Positions 1-9,189 of a DNA stretch of 64,000 nucleotides are shown piece by piece. This DNA comes from Gordionus sp. m RMFG-2023 (lineage: Eukaryota; Nematomorpha; Gordioida; Chordodea; Parachordodidae): contig NC_088777.1 in NCBI RefSeq assembly GCF_954871325.1, positions 43,625,366-43,689,365 of the forward strand. The letters are read 5' to 3'. Below the pieces are notes generated by a model. The model was not told where the DNA came from and did not search any database. It was given only the letters and a program-made list of their open reading frames with translations. The first letter of the stretch is position 1; each line of letters opens with the position of its first letter. The position numbers and the translations under genes are program-made.

Positions 1-424
1 GTCTTAATATTTCTACAATATATATTTATTTAAATTATAAGTTCATACATATGAGATAAAATTTGCACTTAAATATTTTTATTTTTTAGTTAAAAAAGCG
101 TTAAATAAAAGTATATCAAATTATATCTTAAAAAAGTGTCTATAAACAGATAACTCAGAAATAGTATATAGTTTATAGATATAGATACAGATACTTTTTA
201 TGCAACTCAGATAATCATAATAAATTTTCAATAGTATAAATAGAATAGCAATTAATTATTGCTGAAAAAAATTTTTTATTTTAAAAAAGTAAGAAAAAAA
301 TATAAAATTATTTTTTGTTTGCTTCTCCAATGCTTATTTTTAAATGTAAAATTACACAATACATTGGTAGATTTTCTCTTCATTTATTAAAAAAATAAGC
401 AATATTAAATTTGCTTTTCTCATG
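1..424. other. AT-rich stretch, no gene seen
   Basis: No coding signal is visible on either strand. Around 120-215 there is a decayed run of short GATAYAGATA-like units resembling the inner part of the repeat at 31930-32075, so this may be an old transposon end. Nothing else can be supported. Confidence 0.5.
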
Positions 425-650
425 TCTTATATATATTTTTTTTAACGTAGTAAATTAGTAAATATTTTAACACAATAAAATAGTAATTTTTTTAACGTAG
501 TAAAAATAATAATAATTTTTTTAACTTAGTAAAAATAATAGTAATTTTTTTATCGTATTAAAAATAATATAATTCTTCTTAACGTAGTAAAAATAATATT
601 AATATTTTTAACGTTATAATGTATATTTTTTTTAACGAAGTGAAATTAGT
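425..650. repeat. Tandem repeat, 24-29 base period
   Basis: About eight degenerate units begin with TAACGTAG or a close variant, at about 443, 468, 493, 522, 551, 580, 609 and 633. The spacing is 25 bases in the first units, exactly 29 in the middle ones and 24 at the end. Each unit has the form TTTTTAACGTAGTAAAAATA. This is an ordinary AT-rich microsatellite-like array with no coding sense. Confidence 0.75.
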
Positions 651-904
651 TTTTAAAAGCATATTATAAAGATTATATTATTAAAAAATTTTATTGGAAA
701 AATTTCAAGAAAAGCAATGCTTCCCATGCTTTTATGGAAGTTTTGTCACTGCAAAATAATATTATGTAATCCTGTAGATTTTATCGTATTATAAGAATCA
801 AGAAAGAATTCTTTCATACGGTGTCTACATGACAGGATATTGAATGCAACCCCCCTACATTAATCAATACCCCAACCCCTCCCCTAAAAAATTTGCCGCC
901 TTCG

Positions 905-1295
905 GCAGCGCTATTTTCACATTATTAATTATAATTTTTTAATTATAATAGTAGTTCCTTCATAAATTTTTAAGGAATAATTTAAATTATTAATGCTCTA
1001 ATTAAAATATTGTAAACCTAAAAGAATTATTTTTTAGAACATGAATTTAATTAAAATTTTACATTTACATACAATAAATGAATTATTATAGTATTTTGTA
1101 TGGCGTGAATATGAGTATACTGATTGAATCTCTAACCCTCTTAAATTACTTTTAAAAGAATAGCTAGAACTCATCCAGAAATTGTTTTATTTGGAAATTA
1201 ATGTCTATGATTGTGTGCAATATACAGATTTGGTCCATTTTTAGCGATATGATTGTATTATAATAGGTCTATAATAAAAGTATTAATTTTTACAG
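905..1295 (+). repeat. Dispersed repeat R2, uninterrupted copy
   Basis: This stretch aligns, with many differences, to 7973-8250 plus 8992-9075. Shared blocks include GGCRTGAATATGAGT, TCTAACCCT, TATGATTGTRTG and AATAAAAGTATT. Here the block around 1205-1222 is continuous; in the other copy the same point is split by a short LTR element. It therefore serves as the empty-site control for that insertion. Its family is not recognised. Confidence 0.7.
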
Positions 1296-1339
1296 AAATA
1301 CATATTGCCTTATATCATCTAAAAATTTAATAGATAACC

Positions 1340-1770
1340 CTCCAATATATTTACCCTCCACCGACTCCACCCCTTTTGTCTACCCACTACCCCCCCCCCC
1401 TCAAAAAATGGATGCAAACTATTCCTACCACAACCGCTCATGTATACTCTAGCTACTAGAATTAACTTCAAAGATTCAAAAAAATTTTCCAAGCCTGGCA
1501 CAAACCCTTATCCAAAATTTTAATTTATTTTATTTGATTAAATAAACAATATTTAAGTGTATTTAGGCAATCCTTTTGTTTTATTATTAGGAGAAAAAAA
1601 TTGCAATATTTCTTTAAATTAGCGACTGTTTTAAATTGTTAAATTTAATATTTTTAGACCCAAGCCTAGCTTATGCCCATTAAAAAAATTTTCAAAACCC
1701 AGACCCGGCCTTGGCCCGCTAGAAAATATATTAGGCCCATATCCTGCCCATTGACCTGCATACCGTGGGC
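1340..1770 (+). repeat. Dispersed repeat R1, left copy
   Basis: The order of landmarks matches 7470-7968: a C-rich patch, a block of AAGCCYGGC-like words, AAACAATATTTAAGTRTATT, GCAATATTTCTTTAA, and a final GGCCC-rich block ending near GAAAATATATTAGGC. The GGCCC-rich borders look like those of hAT-type nonautonomous elements. No target duplication is clear. R1 and R2 occur in opposite order on the two sides of the palindrome, but in the same orientation. Confidence 0.6.
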
Positions 1771-2044
1771 CGGCCCAGTCAATAAAAGTCTCTGATCTTG
1801 ATACATTATTATATTCAATACGATAACAGATTTTATTTGGCATTGGAACATAAAATTATTTAATTATGCAACTATCTTTTCAACATATTTCAAAAAAAAA
1901 GGTTCCGTTAGAGAATAAATATCAATTAAAATTTGTGTAATTGTGATAGAGTTAAATATTTGTCAAAAACCAGGATTAAAATTGAGTTAGTAATGAAAGG
2001 CATATATGGTCTTATATAAAATGAGTATCAAATATATAGTTTTG

Positions 2045-2180
2045 AGCTATAAATTTTTAGAAATTGCCCGATTTATATTTTAGCCAAATTCTGTAATCCT
2101 GGAGATTTTGCTCATAGATGGTAGAAGAGTTAAGACTTATAGTAAAATCTTAATCGATTTAACTAGCTTTAAAGAATATT
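2045..2180. mobile_element. Decayed copy of the CGGCTC MITE family
   Basis: The core TGGAGATTTTGCTCATAGAT followed by a GTAGAAGAG-like word and TAAAATCTTAATCG matches the core of the MITEs at 46395 and 55983. The terminal GTTAAACGGCTC motif is not preserved, so the limits are approximate. The rest of 1771-2807 shows nothing I can identify. Confidence 0.45.
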
Positions 2181-2807
2181 GATCAAAGTATTTACCCTTA
2201 ACTATCGTGCTATTAATGGTAAATGATAATTTTTATTGGAGACGATTGTTTCTTGTAGGCTTTGAATAGGTGGGTCATTATTTTAAATATTGATCTTTTT
2301 TGTCTTTTTAAAATATTTTTTTTTAAAATTCCAATTATAAATTTATTATTTTTAAAGTAATAGCATTTAATTATTGAGGAGAAGAAGTTAGGAGGAATGC
2401 ATATGATAATTATTTTATCCGCTTAATTCGATATTGAGAAAATTTGCAAATTTACTAGAGGGAACTAATTCCCCCATTCTTGGCTCCGTCTATGTATTTA
2501 TATAATTTTTAAGTAATGATTGATGCCTCATGTACAAATTAAATTTTTCTTGTATTTTATAGCATCTCCTTATCATTTAAAATAAAATTCTTCTTATAAT
2601 TTACTTGCGAAAAGTAAGAAAACCATTTAGTTTTAATTATACTCAGTCATATCTATATGGTAAATTATTATATGCATGTTGAACGAATTATTTCAAACTA
2701 TTAGTTTTTTTAAATATTATGACCTTTTATAAAATTTTAATTGCAGTTACTATCTTGTACGATATAGGCCTGGTGTTCTTATTAACACTTTGACTTATTT
2801 TTCTCCT

Positions 2808-2893
2808 AATTTTAACTTTTTATTCTAAGCCCCTTAAGGACTAAAATCGTTTTAACTTTTTATTTCTAAGCCTCTTAAGGACTAAAATCGATT
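2808..2893. repeat. Two-copy tandem repeat, about 43 bases
   Basis: Two adjacent units contain TTTTAACTTTTTATT, CTAAGCC, CTTAAGGACTAAAATCG. They differ by one inserted T and one substitution. The array lies just outside the left end of the large inverted duplication. Confidence 0.85.
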
Positions 2894-3420
2894 TTTGAAA
2901 TATAAAGATATATCCTTACAATACAATGATTCAATCTGGATTTTATTAATATTAATTATTAGCTTAAAAAATCTATTCCTGGAATATTTTTTAAAAACAT
3001 ATGATGTAATATCAAATTCATTGAAATATTATATGAACTACATGTTCTACTAAAATTCGGCACTTATACTATTTTTTAAGTAGAAATTCAACAATGAGGC
3101 CTGTATGTCTTTTTCCTTAGGAATATAGGTTATATTTTGTAAATTTTATATGAGAATTATAATAATTAAGGACTATTTATTAATCCATTTATTATATTTT
3201 TGAGTGTATAATAATACAATACAATGTTCGGTGTATCAACAATGTTCAAAATAAAATATTACCAATACCTAAATACAATCTTTGATAAGTTATATATTTT
3301 TATTATATTGGTAATAAGTTATAATTTAATATATCATATAATTTATATTACTCATAATAAACAATTTATTAACTTGCCCGAATTATATATGACTCAATTC
3401 AAATCTTCTTTGTATGTTTT

Positions 3421-3789
3421 TTAGGGGCTCTTAGTAGTTTTTTTGCCTTTACCTTTGTTCTTACGTGTTGTTGTGATCGGTTTTGTCGGCTTGGTATGGG
3501 ATGATGGTGCTTTACTACTTATGGTAGTGACATTTACTGCCAGTGTTGTGTTAATAGGAATAGTGGTATTTGCTGGAAATGTTGTGTTACTAATAGGCAG
3601 AGTAGTATTCGTCGGAAATGTTGTGATAGTGGCATTTGCTGAGCTAAGGGTTGTATTATATGAACTATTGTCATTTCCATCATCATTCTCATCACCATTT
3701 TCATTGTCATCATTACCATCTGTTTGGCTAAATTTTATCAGGTTGAATCCCAAAAATAATATGAAAATAAATGATGCAAATTGTTTCAT
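3421..3789 (-). CDS. Small secreted Asn/Thr-rich protein, copy A
   Basis: A 122-residue intronless reading frame. Residues 1 to about 22 form a typical signal peptide (Lys at position 2, then a Phe/Ile/Leu-rich core). Residues 24-41 are an Asp/Asn/Gly-rich acidic stretch. Residues about 41-90 are rich in Thr, Ser, Asn and Pro, with eight N-x-S/T sequons (NSS, NTT, NAT, NVT types). The tail is Lys/Arg-rich (RKNKGKGKK). No cysteine or known domain is visible. This composition suggests an exported, heavily glycosylated, mucin-like polypeptide with a basic tail; that role is inferred. Copy B lies 2.5 kb away, head-to-head, in the other arm of the palindrome. Relative to B, one inserted T directly after the Ser-Pro codons ends this frame seven residues earlier. 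I do not recognise the family. Confidence 0.65.
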   Translation of the reverse strand: MKQFASFIFILFLGFNLIKFSQTDGNDDNENGDENDDGNDNSSYNTTLSSANATITTFPTNTTLPISNTTFPANTTIPINTTLAVNVTTISSKAPSSHTKPTKPITTTRKNKGKGKKTTKSP

Positions 3790-3861
3790 CGCTAATTTTC
3801 ATCAGCTTTATTTTTACGATTGAATAAATAAATTTTTAATAGTTAAATTTGTATTTTGAAT

Positions 3862-3875
3862 TGCTATATATACTA
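3862..3875 (-). promoter_or_regulatory. Possible TATA box of copy A
   Basis: On the - strand the word TAGTATATATAGC lies about 75-85 bases before the ATG of the secreted-protein gene. The same word is present at the mirrored place before copy B. It is the only TATA-like match conserved in both arms close upstream. In DNA this AT-rich, such a match alone is weak evidence. Confidence 0.35.
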
Positions 3876-4357
3876 ATTTCTGATGATCGTATTACGTCAA
3901 AGGTATTTAATAGGTAAAACGAAAGATATCACAAGACCATATTTAAGCATTAGAAATTTAAAACACCAATCGTGAAATCAAATTAATCAAAAAACATATT
4001 TGATTGATATAATACATATTATATTATATACTATTTTATAGAACTTTATACAAATATTAAGAAAAATTTAATATATTTGGCAAAACATTTTCTGTCAAAT
4101 TTTTAAAAACAATATACCAATGATGAAGCAAACTACGTATGACAATTTGAAATATTAAAGCCTAATAAGAAATGGTCTTTTTTTACAACATTTACCTGAT
4201 TATATATGCTATTTTAAATTCAAAACTATTTCTCTTACAATATGTTTTATATTGCTCGTCTAATATAAATTCCAGTCAATAAATAGTAGGGCTTAAATAA
4301 TAATTTTATCTTTAAAGCAGAGATAAGTTATAAAATATTTCGGTCAATGGGGCTCAT

Positions 4358-4697
4358 ATGTGTTTTTTCCGACAATGTGTTTCATTTTTTCGCGCGCTTT
4401 TATAAATTTAAGAATCTAATTTTACCGGAAATGTTTTCCCGCTTAGAATACCTCTTTTATCAATTGTAGACAATTTTTTCGTTAACCTTTGACTCATTTA
4501 TATAAAAAATAGATGGAAAACTAATATAAATTATATTAAGCTCAAATGTTCTTAGAAAATTATCTGAAATTTATAAGATAGATATACCTAAAATGATGGA
4601 AAATTTCTAGAAAGGGTAATACTTAAATTTAAAAAAATATCCGCTCAAAAATGATTTAAAGTTGAATACATATTGCCGAAATAAACACATTCCAACT
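4358..4697 (+). mobile_element. MITE with CGGCAATGTGTT ends, left-arm copy
   Basis: The termini are inverted relative to each other (ATGTGTTTTTTCCGACAATG at the left, CATATTGCCGAAATAAACAC at the right). The interior matches the element at 40270-40676, including TTACCGGAAATG, TTAGAATACCT, GTTAACCTTT, AATATAAATTATATTAAG and GAAATTTATA. There is no coding capacity. A mirror copy is in the right arm. It ends a few bases before the hAT-like terminus at 4701. Confidence 0.8.
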
Positions 4698-4700
4698 AAC

Positions 4701-5383
4701 CAGTGTTGTTAAAGTAGTGCGCTATCCCATTTGATAACTATAGCTAATAGCGCGCTACTTTTTAAAAAATATAACTTTAATCATGAAAATTAAAATATAT
4801 TAATTATAATTTTAAATATTATTTGAAAATTAAATTTATATTTTCAAAATTTGTAAATCCAAATCAACTAATATAAACTATTAAAATTGTCGAAGCAAGT
4901 GGATATAGTGGTAACAGGTCCGTGCGAGACAGATAAACCCCATTAAATTCATTTTTTAATTTACTAAATATGAAAATGAGTATTTTCGATAATTATTCCT
5001 ATAAAAAAATTATTTATAAAATTAAATATCACATCACCCTCAAATAGTGTTCTGCATTGTGCTTCCCAGCCAGAAATTATTTTTAAAAATTTCCTGCCCC
5101 TCCCGCTCGAACAAATTTTTATTGATTTATCCTGAAAAGCCCGACTCGAAATAAAAATAAATCTGTCTCGCACGACCTGTTACCTCTAAATTTTAATATA
5201 TTCTATTAGTTGATTTGGGTTTACAAATTTTGAAAATATAAATTTAAATGTGAAATATTATTTAAAATTATAATTAATGAAACTATTATATTTAAATTTT
5301 CATGATTAAAGTTTTATTTTTAAAAAGTAGAGCGCTATTAGCTATAATTATCAAATGGATAGCGCACTACTTTAACAACACTG
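4701..5383. mobile_element. hAT-like foldback element at palindrome centre
   Basis: It begins CAGTGTTGTTAAAGTAGTGC and ends with the reverse complement of that word. About 230 bases on each side pair with each other, around an unpaired loop at 4935-5160. The subterminal word TAGCGCGCTACTTTTTAAAA recurs at 42.8 kb and in weaker form at 21.1 kb, so the ends belong to one hAT family. Because the flanking arms also pair, no independent target duplication can be read; the flanks are mirror images. Confidence 0.75.
4935..5160. other. Unpaired spacer of the palindrome
   Basis: About 226 bases that do not pair with each other separate the two arms. The part near 5090-5110 is C-rich (CCTGCCCCTCCCGC). 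A 69-codon - strand frame spans the spacer but has no recognisable domain, and I do not call it a gene. Confidence 0.7.
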
Positions 5384-5386
5384 GTT

Positions 5387-5733
5387 AGTGGGAATGTGTT
5401 TATTCCGGCAATATGTATTCAACTTTAAATCATTTTTGAGCGGATATTTTTTTAAATTTAAGTATTACCATTATTGGAAATTTTTTATCATGTTAGGTAT
5501 ATCTATCTTATAAATTTCAAATAATTTTGCTAAGAAGATTTGAGCTTAATATAATTTATATTAGTTTTCCATCTATTTTTTATATAAGTGAGTCAAAGGT
5601 TAACGAAAAAATTGTCTACAATTGATAAAAGAGGTATTCTAAGCGGGAAAACATTTCCGGTAAAATTAGATTCTTAAATTTATAAAAGCGCGCGAAAAAA
5701 TGAAACACATTGTCGGAAAAAACACATATGAGC
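5387..5733 (-). mobile_element. MITE with CGGCAATGTGTT ends, right-arm copy
   Basis: Mirror image of the element at 4358-4697 with a handful of differences (for example CCGGCAATATG here against the other arm's CATATTGCCGA). It was present before the inverted duplication formed, or was copied with it. Confidence 0.8.
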
Positions 5734-6209
5734 CCCATTGACCGAAATATTTTATAACTTATCTCTGCTTTAAAGATAAAATTATTATTTAAGCCCTACT
5801 ATTTATTGACTGGAATTTATATTAGACGAGCAATAGAAAACATATTGTAAGAGAAATAGTTGAATTTAAAATAGCATATATAATCAGGTAAATGTTGTAA
5901 AAAAAAGACCATTTCTTATTAGGCTTTAATATTTCAAATTGTCATACGTAGTTTGCTTCATCATTGGTATATTGTTTTTAAAAATTTGACAGAAAATGTT
6001 TTGCCAAATATATTAAATTTTTCTTAATATTTGTATAAAGTTCTATAAAATAGTATATAATATAATATGTATTATATCAATCAAATATGTTTTTTGATTA
6101 ATTTGATTTCACGATTGGTGTTTTAAATTTCTAATGCGTAAATATGGTCTTGTGATATCTTTCGTTTTACCTATTAAATACCTTTGACGTAATACGATCA
6201 TCAGAAATT

Positions 6210-6223
6210 AGTATATATAGCAA
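6210..6223 (+). promoter_or_regulatory. Possible TATA box of copy B
   Basis: TAGTATATATAGC lies about 75-85 bases before the ATG at 6295, mirrored before copy A. The support is conservation between arms only. Confidence 0.35.
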
Positions 6224-6294
6224 TTCAAAATACAAATTTAACTATTAAAAATTTATTTATTTAATTGTAAAAATAAAGCTGATGAAAATTAGCG

Positions 6295-6684
6295 ATGAAA
6301 CAATTTGCATCATTTATTTTCATATTATTTTTGGGATTCAACCTGATAAAATTTAGCCAAACAGATGGTAATGATGACAATGAAAATGGTGATGAGAATG
6401 ATGATGGAAATGACAATAGTTCATATAATACAACCCTTAGCTCAGCAAATGCCACTATCACAACATTTCCGACGAATACTACTCTGCCTATTAGTAACAT
6501 AACATTTCCAGAAGATACCACTATTCCTATTAACACAACATTGGCAGTAAATGTCACTGCCATTAGTAGTAAAGCACCATCATCCCATACCAAGCCGACA
6601 AAACCGATCACAACAACACGTAAGAACAAAGGTAAAGGCAAAAAAACTACTAAGAGCCCCAAAAAACATACAAAGAAGATTTGA
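6295..6684 (+). CDS. Small secreted Asn/Thr-rich protein, copy B
   Basis: A 129-residue intronless frame, identical to copy A over the signal peptide, the acidic stretch and the first half of the Thr/Asn-rich part. Over the shared 122 codons there are six base differences, all between codons about 74 and 99. Four change the residue (Thr/Ile, Ala/Glu, Asn/Asp, Thr/Ala) and two are silent. The Asn/Asp change removes one of the eight N-x-T sequons seen in copy A, leaving seven. This copy ends with a longer basic tail (KKHTKKI after Ser-Pro). No cysteine and no known domain are visible. An exported glycoprotein is the best guess. Near-identity between arms and an unbroken frame in both argue that at least one copy is under constraint, or that the copies are kept alike by conversion. 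Confidence 0.65.
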   Translation: MKQFASFIFILFLGFNLIKFSQTDGNDDNENGDENDDGNDNSSYNTTLSSANATITTFPTNTTLPISNITFPEDTTIPINTTLAVNVTAISSKAPSSHTKPTKPITTTRKNKGKGKKTTKSPKKHTKKI

Positions 6685-7469
6685 ATTGAGTCATATAGAT
6701 AGATTTTTGCATATATATAATTCGGGCAAGCTAATAAATTGTTTATTATGAGTAATACAAATTATATAATATATTAAATATTTATTACCAATATTGAATA
6801 AAAATATGTAATTTATCAAAGATCGAATTATTTAATATGGTAAATATTTTATTTTAAACTTTCATGATATACAGATTATTGTATTGCATTATCAAACACT
6901 CAAAAATATAATATTTAACTTAAATAACCAAATAAATGGATTAATAAATAGTTCTTAATTATTTTAATTTACAAATCAATTTACAATATGACATATTTCT
7001 AAGCAAATAAGAAAGCATATAGGTCTCCTTCTCCTGGTTGAATTCCTCTTTAAGAATTAGTATAAGGGCAGAATTTTAGTATAACTTTAAGCTCATATAA
7101 TATTTCAATGAATTTGATATTATATCATGCTTAAGAAATATTGAAAAATAATCAATAAATAGATTTTTTAAACGAATAATTTATATAATATGTTAGACTA
7201 ACCAATCAAATAATTTTTAAACATTCAAGCGGACTTACTGGTTAACCTAATTTTTTCGACAAATGGGCCCACAGAGTGACATTTTTTTTAAAGCAATAAG
7301 TAGATGGACAGTTTAAAAAATTTCTAATAAAATAAAGGGGCGAGCATTTGGGCTAAATATCGACCAATTCCTTTCAGGGCCACGTTCAAGTCAATTACAT
7401 GTAGTGGATTTGGTTATCATATCATATTGATCATTTTACAGGCAGCTACAATATCATAAGTCCATTAAA

Positions 7470-7968
7470 ATTTAACCTCCCCCCCTCAATATTGCTCCTA
7501 CCACCTTTAAAATTCACCCTCTATCTTCCCTTTAAATTTTACAAAAAAATAAAAAATAGCAAAAAAACGAAATTTTTTTCACCCCCCCCCCCGCTCCCCT
7601 CCTCAAAATTAATTTAAATGACCCTTAATTTTTTATCAGGCCCAGCCAGGCTCGCAGTAAACAATTTTATATGTCCGACTTTGCCTATATTTAATAGGGA
7701 AAAATTCCCAAGCCCGGCCTAAGCCCATAATTTTCCCAAATCCAGCCCAAGCACATATCCAAATTTTTAATATAAACAATATTTAAGTATATTTAAGCAA
7801 TCATTTTGTTTACAATACTGAAATTTATTATTATAACAGAAAAAATTGTAATATTTCTTTAAGTCAGCAACTGTTTTAAATAAGCTAAATTAAAATTAAA
7901 AAAATTTTGGCATAAGTAAAAATTTTCAAAAACCCTGTCCAGGGCCGTTAGAAAATATGATATTAGGC
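7470..7968 (+). repeat. Dispersed repeat R1, right copy
   Basis: A C-rich patch (7480-7615), AAGCCCGGCCTAAGCCC near 7710, AAACAATATTTAAGTATATT near 7773, and GGGCCGTTAGAAAATATGAT near 7943 match 1340-1770 in the same order and orientation. The GGCCC-rich words resemble hAT-type element borders. There is no coding capacity. Confidence 0.6.
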
Positions 7969-8307
7969 GCTCGACGGTGATATTTCCATATTATGAATTA
8001 CAGCTCTAAATTATAAAAGCCCTTCATATATTTTTAATTATCAATATTATCACCTTTAATAAAATAATGTATAAGAGGTATTATTTAGAAAATGAATTAT
8101 TAAAAACCCCACCATTTACAATGAATGATGCATTATAATAGTATATTGTTGGCATGAATATGAGTTTGCTGATAAAATATCTAACCCTTATAATTTAAAA
8201 AGTAGCAGATTATCGAGAGATAAATTTTAAAAATAAGCTATGATTGTATGTGTCGTGATGACGTTTCACGATGATGACGTGTGGCATTGAAGAAATGATA
8301 TGTTGTC

Positions 8308-8338
8308 AATAATATTCCCATATGTATATATAATGTAT
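8308..8338. repeat. 31-base inverted repeat, left member
   Basis: AATAATATTCCCATATGTAT and the following 11 bases recur as an exact reverse complement at 8896-8926, inside the right LTR. The two members therefore point toward each other within one short LTR element. Confidence 0.85.
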
Positions 8339-8795
8339 ATGGAGAACAATGGTGAATTGGATGGGAATGATGAAGAATGGGAATGGGCAAATGGTTAACA
8401 ATGGTGAATGGTTTGGAGAACAATGGTGAATTAGATGTGAATGATGAAGAATGGGAGTGGGCAAATGGTTAGCAATGGTAATTGTCAAATGGTGATTTGG
8501 GGATGATGATGAATGATGGGCACTGTGAATGAGACAAGATGGAGAATGGTTTGGAGAACAATGGTGAATTAGATGTGAATTATGAAGAATGGGAGTGGGC
8601 AAATGGTTAGCAATGGTGAATTGGATGGGAATGATGAAGAATGGCAATGGGCAAATGGTTAACAATGGTGAATGGTTTGGAGAACAATGGTGAATTAGAT
8701 GTGAATGATGAAGAATGGGAATGGACAAATGGTTAGCAATGGTAATTGTCAGATGGTGATTTGGGATGATGATGGTTTGGAATGAAAAATGATTA
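8339..8795 (-). repeat. GATGAAGAATGG minisatellite
   Basis: Irregular units of roughly 60-75 bases are built from GAACAATGGTGAATT, GATGAAGAATGG, GGGCAAATGGTTA and CAATGG. Two longer superunits end with GTGATTTGGGGATGATGATG-like words. The array fills the interior of the short LTR element. It leaves a 140-codon frame open on the - strand (Ile/His/Pro-rich), which is an artefact of the repeat and not a gene. Confidence 0.85.
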
Positions 8796-9189
8796 GTAAA
8801 GGGGGGAAGTGTCGTGATGACGTTTCACGATGATGACGTGTGACATTGAAGAAATGATATGTTGTCAATAATATAGTTTATACATATAGAAATAGATACA
8901 TTATATATACATATGGGAATATTATTCATACAATAAAAGATAATCTTTATAATCTTTACGATCAACTACAAGAGATAGTTAGTACAGTATGCAATATATA
9001 AATTTGGTCGATGTTTACCAATATTATTGTATTGTTATGATAGGTCTACAATAAAAGTATTAGAGATAACCATATTGTGAATTTAAATACTTTTATTTTT
9101 CAAAAGAGATATATATATATATAATGTATAATTCTAAAATAATTATAATATACTATATTATTCCCCTAAATTAATTTAAATCATTCCAT

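Larger units (their letters stand above)
2940..4934 (+). repeat. Left arm of large inverted duplication
   Basis: This arm is the reverse complement of 5161-7195. Paired coordinates add to about 10,095 near the centre and 10,129 near the edge, so indels are few. Inner parts look about 95-98% identical. From about 3420 outward the match weakens clearly, and from about 3170 outward only blocks are recognisable, such as ATCAAATTCATTGAAATA at 3011. The arm carries one secreted-protein gene, one MITE and half of a hAT-like element. Confidence 0.93.
5161..7195 (-). repeat. Right arm of large inverted duplication
   Basis: This is the mirror of 2940-4934, with the junction word ATCTGTCTCGCACG at 5161-5174. 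The high-identity part runs to about 6680. Outside that, pairing continues in blocks (TTATTCATTT-type words near 6945, GAATTTGATATTATAT near 7110) with many substitutions and indels. It carries copy B of the secreted-protein gene and the mirrored MITE. Confidence 0.93.
8251..8986 (+). mobile_element. Short noncoding LTR element (TRIM-like), fossil
   Basis: The right repeat is 8810-8986 (about 177 bases, starting TGTCGTGATGACG and ending AGTACA). A partial left repeat starts at 8251 with the same word. The two agree over about 66 bases with one difference, which suggests a rather young insertion. A purine tract, AAAGGGGGGAAG, ends right before the right repeat. A 5-base target duplication, GTATG, lies at 8246-8250 and 8987-8991. 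There is no gag or pol sequence inside; the interior is a minisatellite. It is not an autonomous element. Confidence 0.85.
7973..9075 (+). repeat. Dispersed repeat R2, copy split by an LTR element
   Basis: 7973-8250 and 8992-9075 together match the continuous copy at 905-1295 (TGGCATGAATATGAGT, TATGATTGTATG, then CAATATA, TTTGGTC, AATAAAAGTATT). The break lies exactly where the LTR element of 8251-8986 sits, so the repeat is older than that insertion. Confidence 0.7.

Noticed and set aside
425-650. CRISPR-like array of short repeats
   Set aside because: The units are contiguous with no unique spacers, and the DNA is from an animal nucleus.
3443-3823. 126-codon frame on the + strand, with its mirror at 6261-6662 on the - strand
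   Set aside because: These are antisense to the secreted-protein copies. The Thr/Asn-rich sense frame has a signal peptide and sequons; the antisense frame is Val-rich with no motif, as expected for a shadow.
8306-8728. 140-codon His/Pro/Ile-rich frame on the - strand
   Set aside because: It is wholly inside a minisatellite and lacks any non-repeat sequence or start context.
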